Of a DNA stretch of 64,000 bases, positions 24,378 to 31,923 are shown in pieces. The position numbers were made by a program, and so were the translations under genes. Source of the DNA: Streptomyces sp. CoH27 (GTDB lineage: Bacteria; Actinomycetota; Actinomycetes; Streptomycetales; Streptomycetaceae); the NCBI RefSeq assembly GCF_020181035.1, contig NZ_JAIQYY010000010.1, positions 138,435 through 202,434 of the forward strand, in the 5' to 3' direction. The notes under the pieces are model-generated. The model saw nothing but the letters and a program-made list of their open reading frames with translations. It had not been told where the DNA came from and searched no databases. Numbering within the stretch: the first letter of the stretch is position 1; every line of letters starts with the position of its first letter.

Positions 24378-24644
24378 ATGGCGAAGTGGACCCCGAAGCA
24401 CGAGGCGCCGGAGCCCCTGGAGGGCCCCGTGGTCGCCACCATCACCGGCGGCACGATCGTGTGGTTCGTGCTCTTCCTGGTCCAGCTGCCGTTCTACGGC
24501 TGGTTCCACTCCCACGGTCACCTGTGGTGGCTGTGGACCTGCCTGGCCGGAGGCGGGCTGGGGCTGATCGGGATCTGGTACGTCAGGAAGCGCGACGCCG
24601 CGATCAAGCGGGCAGCGGCGCTGAAGGCGACGACGGCGAAGTAG
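24378..24644 (+). CDS. DUF2530 two-helix membrane protein
   Basis: An 88-residue protein with two transmembrane helices (TIVWFVLFLVQLPFYGWF and LWWLWTCLAGGGLGLIGIWY) and basic cytoplasmic ends (RKRDAAIKRAA). It matches the actinobacterial DUF2530 family, whose role is unknown. It is 16 bases upstream of the P-type ATPase in the same direction, so co-transcription is likely. Confidence 0.85.
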   Translation: MAKWTPKHEAPEPLEGPVVATITGGTIVWFVLFLVQLPFYGWFHSHGHLWWLWTCLAGGGLGLIGIWYVRKRDAAIKRAAALKATTAK

Positions 24645-24660
24645 CCGTACCGTCGATTAC

Positions 24661-27075
24661 ATGACCCACATAGACGCGGGTGCCGAACTCGATCCGGTGC
24701 ATCCGGTGCATCCGGTGCATCCGGTGGCCCTTCCGATGACCGGGTCGGCCGGGCTGACCGGTGCCGAGGTGGCGGAGCGGCGCTCGCGCGGTGAGGTCAA
24801 CGACGTCCCCGTGCGCAGCAGCCGGTCGCTCGGGGAGATCGTCCGGGCCAACGTCTTCACCCGGTTCAACGCGATCATCGGCGTGCTCTGGCTGATCATG
24901 CTGTTCGTCGCGCCGATCCAGGACAGCCTGTTCGGCTTCGTGATCCTCGCCAACACCGGCATCGGCATCATCCAGGAGTGGCGGGCCAAACAGACCCTCG
25001 ACTCGCTCGCGGTGATCGGCGAGGCCCGGCCGACCGTACGCAGGGACGGGACGGCCGTCGAGGTCGCCACCCATGAGATCGTCCTCGGCGACCTGATCGA
25101 GATCGGGCCCGGGGACAAGATCGTCGTGGACGGGGCGTGCGCGGAGGCCGACGGGCTGGAGATCGACGAGTCGCTGCTCACCGGCGAGGCCGACCCCGTC
25201 GTCAAACGCCCCGGCGACCCGGTCATGTCCGGCAGCTTCGTGGTCGCGGGCGGCGGCGCCTTCCAGGCCACCAAGGTCGGCCGCGAGGCCTACGCCGCCC
25301 AGCTCGCCGAGGAGGCCTCCCGCTTCACCCTGGTCCACTCCGAGCTGCGCACCGGCATCTCCACGATCCTCAAGTACGTCACCTGGATGATGGTCCCGGC
25401 GGCCGTCGGACTCGTCATCACCCAGCTCGTCGTCAAGAGCAACGGCTTCAAGGACGCCGTGGCCCGCACCGTCGGCGGCATCGTCCCCATGGTTCCCGAG
25501 GGGCTGGTGCTGCTCACCTCCGTCGCCTTCGCGATCGGCGTCATCCGGCTGGGCCGCAAGCAGTGCCTCGTCCAGGAACTCCCGGCCATCGAGGGGCTGG
25601 CCCGCGTCGACACCGTCTGCCTGGACAAGACCGGCACGCTCACCGAGGGCGGCATGGACGTCACCGAGCTGCGCACCCTCGACGGCTACGACGAGACGTA
25701 CGTCCGCAAGGTGCTCGGCGCGCTCGGCGAGTCCGATCCGCGCCCCAACGCCTCCCTCCAGGCGATCATCGACGCCTACCCCGACAGCGACGAGTGGCGG
25801 TGCGTGGAGTCGCTGCCGTTCTCCTCGGCCCGCAAGTACAGCGGGGCCGCGTTCAGCGAGGGCGACGGCGAGACCAGCACCTGGCTGCTGGGCGCCCCGG
25901 ACGTGCTGCTCGCCGACGGCGACCCGGCCCTGGCCGACACCGAGCGGCTCAACGAGCAGGGGCTGCGCGTGCTGCTGCTGGCCCGCGCCGGACGCGACCT
26001 GGACGACCCCGAGCCGGCGCACGGCGCCCACCCCACCGCCCTGGTCGTCCTGGAGCAGCGGCTGCGGCCGGACGCCGCCGACACCCTGCGCTACTTCGCC
26101 GAGCAGAACGTACGCGCCAAGGTCATCTCCGGGGACAACGCGGTCTCGGTCGGCGCGGTCGCGGCCAAGCTGGGCCTGGAGGGTACGGCGGTGGACGCGC
26201 GGCGGCTGCCCGGCGACCCGGCGGGGATGGCGCGGGCTTTGGACTCCGGGACCGTCTTCGGCCGGGTCACCCCGCAGCAGAAGCGGCACATGGTGGGCGC
26301 CCTCCAGTCCCGCGGGCACACGGTCGCGATGACGGGCGACGGCGTGAACGACGTGCTCGCGCTGAAGGACGCCGACATCGGCGTCGCCATGGGCTCGGGC
26401 TCGGAGGCGACGCGGGCGGTGGCGCAGATCGTGCTGCTGAACAACAGCTTCGCGAGCCTGCCGTCGGTCGTCGCCGAGGGGCGCCGGGTGATCGGCAACA
26501 TCACGCGCGTGGCGACGCTGTTCCTGGTGAAGACCGTCTACTCGGTGCTGCTGGCGGTGCTGGTGGTGTGCTGGCAGGTCGAATACCCCTTCCTGCCACG
26601 GCACTTGACCCTCCTGTCCACCCTCACCATCGGCGTCCCGGCCTTCTTCCTGGCCCTCGCCCCCAACACGGAGCGGGCGAAACCTCATTTCGTGCGGCGG
26701 GTGATGCGGTACTCGATCCCGGGTGGCGTGGTGTGCGGGGTGGCGACCTTCGTGACGTACCTGATCGCCCGTCACTACTACACCGGGCACGACCGGTTGG
26801 ACGCCGGGACCAGCGCGGCCACGCTGACGCTGTTCCTGATCTCCATGTGGATCCTGGCGATCATCGCCCGCCCGTACACCTGGTGGCGGGTGACCCTGGT
26901 GGCCGCGATGGGCGTGGCCTTCCTGTTCGTCCTCGCCGTCCCCACCCTGCAGAGCTTCTTCGCGCTGAAGCTGGTGGGGATGACGATGCCGTGGACGGCG
27001 GTGGGGGTGGCGGTGGTGGCGGCGGCCGCCCTGGAGTTCCTGTGGAAGTGGGTCGACCGCCGTTTCCCTGACTAG
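24661..27075 (+). CDS. P-type cation-transporting ATPase (CtpE-like)
   Basis: An 804-residue P-type ATPase resembling mycobacterial CtpE, which has been linked to calcium. Visible parts are the actuator TGE (174-176), the ion-site segment PMVPEGL (276-282), the phosphorylated Asp322 in DKTGTLT, the hinge TGDGVNDVLALKDADIGVAMG and about eight to ten transmembrane helices. No N-terminal heavy-metal domain is present. The N-terminus has three His-Pro-Val repeats encoded by 9-bp tandem units. The Ca2+ assignment rests on family likeness only. Confidence 0.9.
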   Translation: MTHIDAGAELDPVHPVHPVHPVALPMTGSAGLTGAEVAERRSRGEVNDVPVRSSRSLGEIVRANVFTRFNAIIGVLWLIMLFVAPIQDSLFGFVILANTGIGIIQEWRAKQTLDSLAVIGEARPTVRRDGTAVEVATHEIVLGDLIEIGPGDKIVVDGACAEADGLEIDESLLTGEADPVVKRPGDPVMSGSFVVAGGGAFQATKVGREAYAAQLAEEASRFTLVHSELRTGISTILKYVTWMMVPAAVGLVITQLVVKSNGFKDAVARTVGGIVPMVPEGLVLLTSVAFAIGVIRLGRKQCLVQELPAIEGLARVDTVCLDKTGTLTEGGMDVTELRTLDGYDETYVRKVLGALGESDPRPNASLQAIIDAYPDSDEWRCVESLPFSSARKYSGAAFSEGDGETSTWLLGAPDVLLADGDPALADTERLNEQGLRVLLLARAGRDLDDPEPAHGAHPTALVVLEQRLRPDAADTLRYFAEQNVRAKVISGDNAVSVGAVAAKLGLEGTAVDARRLPGDPAGMARALDSGTVFGRVTPQQKRHMVGALQSRGHTVAMTGDGVNDVLALKDADIGVAMGSGSEATRAVAQIVLLNNSFASLPSVVAEGRRVIGNITRVATLFLVKTVYSVLLAVLVVCWQVEYPFLPRHLTLLSTLTIGVPAFFLALAPNTERAKPHFVRRVMRYSIPGGVVCGVATFVTYLIARHYYTGHDRLDAGTSAATLTLFLISMWILAIIARPYTWWRVTLVAAMGVAFLFVLAVPTLQSFFALKLVGMTMPWTAVGVAVVAAAALEFLWKWVDRRFPD
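24694..24726. repeat. 9-bp tandem repeat encoding Pro-Val-His
   Basis: Three full copies of ccggtgcat and a partial fourth give PVHPVHPVHPV near residue 12 of the P-type ATPase, before the first membrane helix. The His-rich run might bind metal, but may equally be slippage noise. Confidence 0.85.
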
Positions 27076-27082
27076 CTGAGGC

Positions 27083-27913
27083 TTACTTCGCGGCGACGTA
27101 CACGCCCGTGGCGCTGACCGCCGGGGTGGTCGAGTAGCCGCCGAAGGAGTAGCGCCAGTAGCCGCTGTAGTTCACGGTGGCCGTGGTCTTCAGGTTGCCG
27201 TAGGAGTCGGTGTACACCGTCTTGACCGTGGTGTACGTGCTGGTGCCGGCCTTGCGGAACTGGAGCTTGACCGGCACACCGGAGAAGCCGTGGTAGAGGT
27301 GGTCCTGCCAGTTGGCGCGGGAGAGCTTGCCCGACACGGTGACGCTCTTGCCCTTGTAGACGGACGTCGAGCTCACGCTGGTCGTCAGCTTGGAGTTGCG
27401 CTGGACCAGGGTGGTGCCGAGGCCGCCCTGCTCCTTGAAGCCGACCTTGCTCATGTCGGGGTTGCTCTGGCTCTGGCCGTTGAAGGCGATGGCCACGCCG
27501 CCCACGCTCCAGCTGCCGGCCCAGGCGTTCTGCAGGTCGCCGTCGGCCGGGTGGATGTCGACGGAGCCCTTGCACGTGGCCGTCGTCGACGAGGTGGCGG
27601 TGCAGGTCGCCGGGTTGTCGCCGTACAGCCTGGGGGCCGTGTCGCCGTAGGTGCCGTGGTAGAGGAAGGCGCCCGTGTAGAAGTCCTTCGCGGCGATGTT
27701 CACGGTGGAGCCGTGCGTCAGCGTGTACGCGTACGAGACGCTGACCTCGCTGGTCGTTCCGACCTTGACCGCCTTGGCGATCGAGACGTTCGAGAAGCTG
27801 ACGTTCAGCGTGTACGGGGTGCCCGAGTTCGGCGCGGCCTGCGCGGCCGGAACTGCGAGGGCGGTAAGGGCCAGGGCGCCGGTGACGGCGGCCATGGTGG
27901 CACGAATGCGCAT
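27083..27913 (-). CDS. secreted protein of unknown function, Thr/Ser-rich
   Basis: A 276-residue protein with a signal peptide (MRIRATMAAVTGALALTALA, cleavage after AQA). The mature part is rich in Thr, Ser, Gly, Tyr and short beta strands. Its C-terminal half (SVSSTSVYKGKSVTVSGKL, then VPVKLQFRKAGTSTYTTVKT) looks like a bacterial Ig-like fold. Two Cys residues (NPATCTATSS and TATCKGS) are 12 apart and could pair. No enzyme motif is seen. Confidence 0.75.
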   Translation of the reverse strand: MRIRATMAAVTGALALTALAVPAAQAAPNSGTPYTLNVSFSNVSIAKAVKVGTTSEVSVSYAYTLTHGSTVNIAAKDFYTGAFLYHGTYGDTAPRLYGDNPATCTATSSTTATCKGSVDIHPADGDLQNAWAGSWSVGGVAIAFNGQSQSNPDMSKVGFKEQGGLGTTLVQRNSKLTTSVSSTSVYKGKSVTVSGKLSRANWQDHLYHGFSGVPVKLQFRKAGTSTYTTVKTVYTDSYGNLKTTATVNYSGYWRYSFGGYSTTPAVSATGVYVAAK

Positions 27914-28093
27914 GTGCGTTCCCCTGAAGGGAGAAGAGATCGTGGAGTCGGTTGACTCGCGTGATCAGATCCGCGACCCCGGGGGTTGGTTGTACGACAA
28001 GAACGATTTCCGGCCAGATTTGGGGCGGGGATTGCCTGATCATGACGTACGCCATGCGATCGGCCATGCACGTGGGGTGCATAGCCTCTCAAG

Positions 28094-28735
28094 GTGATTG
28101 AGACCATCGTGTTCGACATCGGAGAGACGATCACCCGGGACGACCGCTACTGGGGCTCATGGGCGGACTGGCTCGATGTCCCGAGGCACACACTGTCCGC
28201 CCTGGTCGGAGCTGTCGTCGCGCAGGGCCAGGACAACGCAGAAGCACTACGGCTGCTGCGCCCAGGGATCGACATCGCCGCCGAGTATCGCGCACGGGAG
28301 GCAGCCGGCCATGGTGAACATCTGGACGAGACCGACCTGTACCCAGATGTCCGGCCTGCGCTGTCGGCCCTTCAGGAGCAGGGCGTGCGGGTGATCGTCG
28401 CTGGAAACCAGACGCCGCGCGCGGGCGAGCTGCTGCGCGGCCTGGATCTCCCGGCGGACCTCGTCGTCACTTCCGGAGAGTGGGGTGTCGCAAAGCCGCA
28501 GCCGGAGTTCTTTCAACGGGTGACGGAGGTGGCGCACTCCGCGCCGGGCGCGACTCTGTACGTCGGTGACCATCCCGCCAACGACGTGTTCCCGGCGAAG
28601 GCAGCCGGGCTGCGCGCCGCGCACATCCGCCGCGGCCCATGGGGACACCTGTGGGCGGACGACGCCGACGTCGTCACAGCTGCCGACTGGCGAATCGACA
28701 GCCTGACCCAACTCACCACCATCGCCGTCGGCTGA
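28094..28735 (+). CDS. HAD-superfamily hydrolase
   Basis: A 213-residue HAD phosphatase-like protein. Motif I is FDIGETI (the second Asp of the usual DxDG pair is replaced by Gly), motif II is VIVAGNQTPRAGELL, motif III is AKPQPEFF and motif IV is YVGDHPANDVFPAKAAGL. With the altered motif I, activity may be weak or different. GTG 28094 follows CAAG and gives the usual length. Confidence 0.8.
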   Translation: MIETIVFDIGETITRDDRYWGSWADWLDVPRHTLSALVGAVVAQGQDNAEALRLLRPGIDIAAEYRAREAAGHGEHLDETDLYPDVRPALSALQEQGVRVIVAGNQTPRAGELLRGLDLPADLVVTSGEWGVAKPQPEFFQRVTEVAHSAPGATLYVGDHPANDVFPAKAAGLRAAHIRRGPWGHLWADDADVVTAADWRIDSLTQLTTIAVG

Positions 28736-28987
28736 GCGGCAACCAGCCCTTCCAGCAAAGCAGTTGGTGGAGCCGTTTGCTGGAGTGGCAGCGCCTCGCA
28801 GGTGCAGCCGCTCATGGGGCTCCAAGTGGCCGACCGCCCGCCGCGATGAGAGCGTGGACAGGGGCGGACGGCCGGTCTCGAACCGCTACTGGGCCTGTGG
28901 GCCGCACCCGATGCGGCACGCACTCCGCCGACAGCGGCGCCTCCCCTGCGCGACTCCCGGTCTGTTGCGGATGCTTGACGGGCGCGG

Positions 28988-29335
28988 TCATGCGAACACC
29001 CCGTCAGCACCGATCAGGTGGCGGTCCAGGTCGATGCCGAAGTCAGCGGCGAGGACCAGGGCGACACGGCGCCGGTACTGCCGAGCCCGCTCGCACTCCC
29101 GCTCGGCTTCGAGGACGTACGGCCGGACCAGGCGGGAGGCGAGGCCGTCGAGGGCCGTGTCCAGTCCGTACGGGGAACGATGAGCCGGAGGCCAGGCCGC
29201 GGCGGTCCGGGACATCTCCGGGCTATGCTCGAAAATGGGTGAGGCGGGGCACGCACCCGCCCGACGGCTACCGGTACCGGGCGCCAACACGCCCAGTACC
29301 CACCGCAGGAACACGTGGATAATGCTCACTGTCAT
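28988..29335 (-). CDS. 115-residue hypothetical protein of streptomycete accessory regions
   Basis: ATG 29335 is directly preceded by AGGAG. The protein has a hydrophobic N-terminus (IIHVFLRWVLGVLAPGTG), a Pro/Ala linker and a basic helical C-terminal part (RLVRPYVLEAERECERARQY, then RRRVALVLAADFGIDLD). I recall similar small proteins from regions with XRE regulators in Streptomyces, but no function is known. It is downstream of the methyltransferase in the same direction with a 323-base gap that holds a hairpin. Confidence 0.6.
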   Translation of the reverse strand: MTVSIIHVFLRWVLGVLAPGTGSRRAGACPASPIFEHSPEMSRTAAAWPPAHRSPYGLDTALDGLASRLVRPYVLEAERECERARQYRRRVALVLAADFGIDLDRHLIGADGVFA

Positions 29336-29658
29336 CAGCTCCTCAGTAGCTGGTGGCCACGCCCCCGGACGGTTGCACCCGTCGCGGGGGTCCTTGTTTT
29401 TTCGCAGCGTGGGGGCCGTACCGCCAGACTGCCGAGATCTTGCGCGCCCGCATCGAGGGGGCGTGTACGTGGTGGACAAAACGCGCTGACGGCGGTGCCG
29501 ACTGACGTCCGACCTGGTCAGGCCCAGGCAGCGGCAGAACCGGCACCTGCGGGTGCCACAGGTTTGCCCCCGCGCAGAGCCGCGAAGTGGAGCGCCATGA
29601 CGGTTCGCCCCGTCTGCCAGAAGGCGGGGATTTCTGAGACAGGCGCGCAGTCGCGCGG
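29336..29658. other. intergenic stretch with an orphan rho-independent-like hairpin
   Basis: About 320 bp between the 115-residue gene and the methyltransferase gene. On the plus strand CCCCCGGACGG and CCGTCGCGGGGG (29362-29390) form a stem followed by a T-rich run (29394-29402). No plus-strand gene precedes it, so it may end a small or antisense RNA. Confidence 0.5.
29362..29402 (+). terminator. hairpin plus T run, plus strand, no gene assigned
   Basis: Stem CCCCCGGACGG/CCGTCGCGGGGG with one bulge and a 6-base loop, followed by TTGTTTTTT. Classical intrinsic terminators with a T run are uncommon in this window, so this one stands out. Confidence 0.6.
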
Positions 29659-30288
29659 TCAGGCCGCCAGGGCACGGACAAGCATCGTGCCCACGGCCCT
29701 GCCCTCTGGCGGGTCGATCAGAGACACGCACACGTCAGAGAAGCCGTGCCCCATCAGGATGCGCCCCCACTCATCCGGGGTGCGGTCGTGCCGCAGTCCG
29801 GCTTTGCCAGGCTTGGGCGCCTGACTGCCTGGAGGCAAATGCGAGAAGGCCAGGATGCCGCCCGGCGCCATACGCGGGCGGATCAGTGGGAGCAGGGTGT
29901 CCGGATCGACGAACCACACGGCACCAAAGATCGAGAGCACGACATCGTATGTCTCGTCCGTCTCGCTCAGGAACGCCGTCGCCTCCGCCGTACGGAACTC
30001 AAGGCCCGGCAGATTGCCCCAGCGCTCCCGCGCGGCCCTCTCGCGGGCGGGGGCGATGTCTACCCCTTGGCCTGTCGCACCAAGCGTCACGAGGTGCGCG
30101 AGGTTGCTACCGCTCCCCGAGCCGAGTTCCAGCACCCGACGTCCGGCCACGGGACCCAGAACGCTCTCGTCCGGCCCGTGATCGGCGTACTGGGTCCAGT
30201 TCAGCCAGGTCGTCTCACCCTTGGCGTTCGCGGTCCTGCGTGGCTTGCTCCCGACCGCGTACCTGTCCCAGGACTCAGCCAATGACAT
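29659..30288 (-). CDS. class I SAM-dependent methyltransferase
   Basis: A 209-residue methyltransferase. The SAM motif I is VLELGSGSGSNLAHL, motif II is GVDIAPARERAA, and YDVVLSIFGAVWFVDP marks motif IV. The substrate is unknown. ATG 30288 is chosen because it begins MSLAESWDRYA, a typical opening; an upstream start at 30324 is possible. It is 74 bases downstream of the GRDP-like gene in the same direction and probably belongs to one small operon with it. Confidence 0.82.
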   Translation of the reverse strand: MSLAESWDRYAVGSKPRRTANAKGETTWLNWTQYADHGPDESVLGPVAGRRVLELGSGSGSNLAHLVTLGATGQGVDIAPARERAARERWGNLPGLEFRTAEATAFLSETDETYDVVLSIFGAVWFVDPDTLLPLIRPRMAPGGILAFSHLPPGSQAPKPGKAGLRHDRTPDEWGRILMGHGFSDVCVSLIDPPEGRAVGTMLVRALAA

Positions 30289-30362
30289 GCGGTGATCCTT
30301 TCCGGCATGGGGCCCATCCCCCAACGTACGGGGACAGGCCCCAACTCACCTGCTGCTCACTA

Positions 30363-30863
30363 CTACTTGGGCGAGTCGTGGCACCCGGCGTGGCACTGGT
30401 TGCAGTCGGCCGCGTCCTCCATGCCCCACAGATCGGGGTCGATCTCGAACCCGGCCGCCTTGATGGCCTTGATCGTCTGTTCCAGAACGAGCGGGCCTCC
30501 GGTCCTGGGGTCGTGGCCGTCTCGCGTCGCCTTGTCGTCGCTGACGCACTGGACACCAGCCATCAGCCCGGGAAGCTCCGGAACGTGGTGGATGTACCGG
30601 CCGAAGTGCCGGCTGGTGAAGTGGTGGTACGGGATCGAGTCGAGCATGAACGAGTGCCATGCTTCGTCCACCTGCTCGGACGGGCCCATGAGAAGGTCCG
30701 GGTTCTCGCCGCACGTGACCAGGTAGGCGATGGCCTGTCCGAACTTCGCCTCTGCCAGTTCGCGTGTGTTCTCCGGGTTGCGGAGGAGGAGGGCTACCTC
30801 CCGCTCCCACACGTCCGGGGTGACGTACGCCTTCGGGTCGCGGATCACTACTGCCTTGCTCAT
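30363..30863 (-). CDS. GRDP-like protein with C-terminal CxxCHxxxCH tail
   Basis: A 166-residue protein. The middle holds the core of glycine-rich-domain-like (GRDP/DUF1399) proteins (GPSEQVDEAWHSFMLDSIPYHHF). The C-terminus ends DAADCNQCHAGCHDSPK: three Cys and two His within eight residues, containing CxxCH, which is the covalent-heme consensus. There is no signal peptide, so heme c attachment is unlikely; a metal- or Fe-S-binding tail is more likely, and a modified peptide tail cannot be excluded. It is divergent from the XRE gene and followed by a methyltransferase. Confidence 0.65.
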   Translation of the reverse strand: MSKAVVIRDPKAYVTPDVWEREVALLLRNPENTRELAEAKFGQAIAYLVTCGENPDLLMGPSEQVDEAWHSFMLDSIPYHHFTSRHFGRYIHHVPELPGLMAGVQCVSDDKATRDGHDPRTGGPLVLEQTIKAIKAAGFEIDPDLWGMEDAADCNQCHAGCHDSPK

Positions 30864-31087
30864 GCTGGCTTGCCTCCACGTCATTGGGGGTCCGTGGTGC
30901 TCCGGTCATGTCGCCCGCCCCTGCACTTGGAGCAACAGCGCTGATGCGGATGGACATGACGACCATGTTCCGGATCGATCACGACCATTGCGGCGACGTT
31001 CAAGGCGTCCCTCGGGCGTCATGCCGGTGCCACCCCGAGGGCGTCAAACCGGTGTCATTGGAGGCGGGACGTGGCTACCCTCGGATC

Positions 31088-31861
31088 ATGACGACTACGG
31101 CCGAGCGTGAGCGAGTCCCCAACGACGTGCTGACTTCCGTACGAAAGTCGATGAACCTCAGCCAAGACGAGTTCGCCCGGGGCTTACGTGGCGCAGGTGA
31201 GGAGCTGGGGGAACCGAACGACGCCTCCAAGCGACTCGTGCAACGCTGGGAGTCCGGGGAGACCAGGACATGCCGCCCGCTGTATGCGCGGGCACTGAAG
31301 CGGTTCACCGGCCGTGCCCCTGAGTCACTGGGGTTCGCGATCCCGATGGCACGCGTCCACTCGGACGGGGCAGGAGGCCACGACATGGAGGCTGGGGAGG
31401 TCGGCATGGCTGACGCTGCCACAAGCCCGGAGCCAGAGCCGCAGAGCGCGTACGCGGGCATCTGGCTGTCCCGGTACGAGTTCTACTCATCCAGCCGTGA
31501 CGAGACGTTCGACTGCAAGCACCACGTCGTGATCGTCCAGCACGGCAACCGGCTGACAGCCCAGAGCCTGCCCGGAGCGTCGACCAACCCGGACAGCCCA
31601 TTGTCTCTGGATCTCACCGCTGACCGGAACGTCGTCACCGGTACATGGACTGAGCAGACGGCGGCCGACGGGTACTACCGGGGCTCCCGGTACCACGGTG
31701 CGATTCAGCTACTCGTCGAGCCGACAGGCCGACGCATGGCGGGCAAGTGGGTCGGGTTCGGCAAGGACTTCGACGTGAACACGGGCCCGTGGGAGCTGCG
31801 CCTGCTCGACCGATCGACAGGCCGCGCGAGCATCGAGCGGTACTCGACCACACCGCAGTGA
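31088..31861 (+). CDS. XRE-family regulator with C-terminal sensory beta-domain
   Basis: A 257-residue protein. The N-terminal helix-turn-helix is VRKSMNLSQDEFARGLRGAG with RLVQRWESGETR as second part; the rest (YAGIWLSRYEFYSSSRDETF, then GTWTEQTAADGYYRGSRYHG) looks like a small beta-barrel. This two-part type is frequent in Streptomyces accessory regions. It is divergent from the GRDP-like/methyltransferase block and probably regulates it. A 10-bp-stem terminator follows. Confidence 0.8.
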   Translation: MTTTAERERVPNDVLTSVRKSMNLSQDEFARGLRGAGEELGEPNDASKRLVQRWESGETRTCRPLYARALKRFTGRAPESLGFAIPMARVHSDGAGGHDMEAGEVGMADAATSPEPEPQSAYAGIWLSRYEFYSSSRDETFDCKHHVVIVQHGNRLTAQSLPGASTNPDSPLSLDLTADRNVVTGTWTEQTAADGYYRGSRYHGAIQLLVEPTGRRMAGKWVGFGKDFDVNTGPWELRLLDRSTGRASIERYSTTPQ

Positions 31862-31866
31862 GGACC

Positions 31867-31903
31867 GGGGCGCTCCCCTGCAAGGAAACAGTAGGAGCGC
31901 CCC
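31867..31903. terminator. bidirectional terminator between convergent genes
   Basis: GGGGCGCTCC (31867-31876) and GGAGCGCCCC (31894-31903) form a perfect 10-bp stem between the XRE gene and the converging sacsin-like gene. Confidence 0.8.
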
Positions 31904-31923
31904 GTGCGGGCGCCTGGCCGCCG

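Noticed and set aside
28860..28915. ggtctcgaaccgc, which looks like a tRNA T-arm or an attachment site
   Set aside because: The minus-strand arm does not pair beyond three bases, no acceptor stem or anticodon arm is present, and no integrase is near. Chance likeness.
30363..30413. CxxCH at the end of the GRDP-like protein as a c-type cytochrome
   Set aside because: No signal peptide or membrane anchor, and covalent heme attachment requires export; a cytosolic metal-binding tail is more likely.
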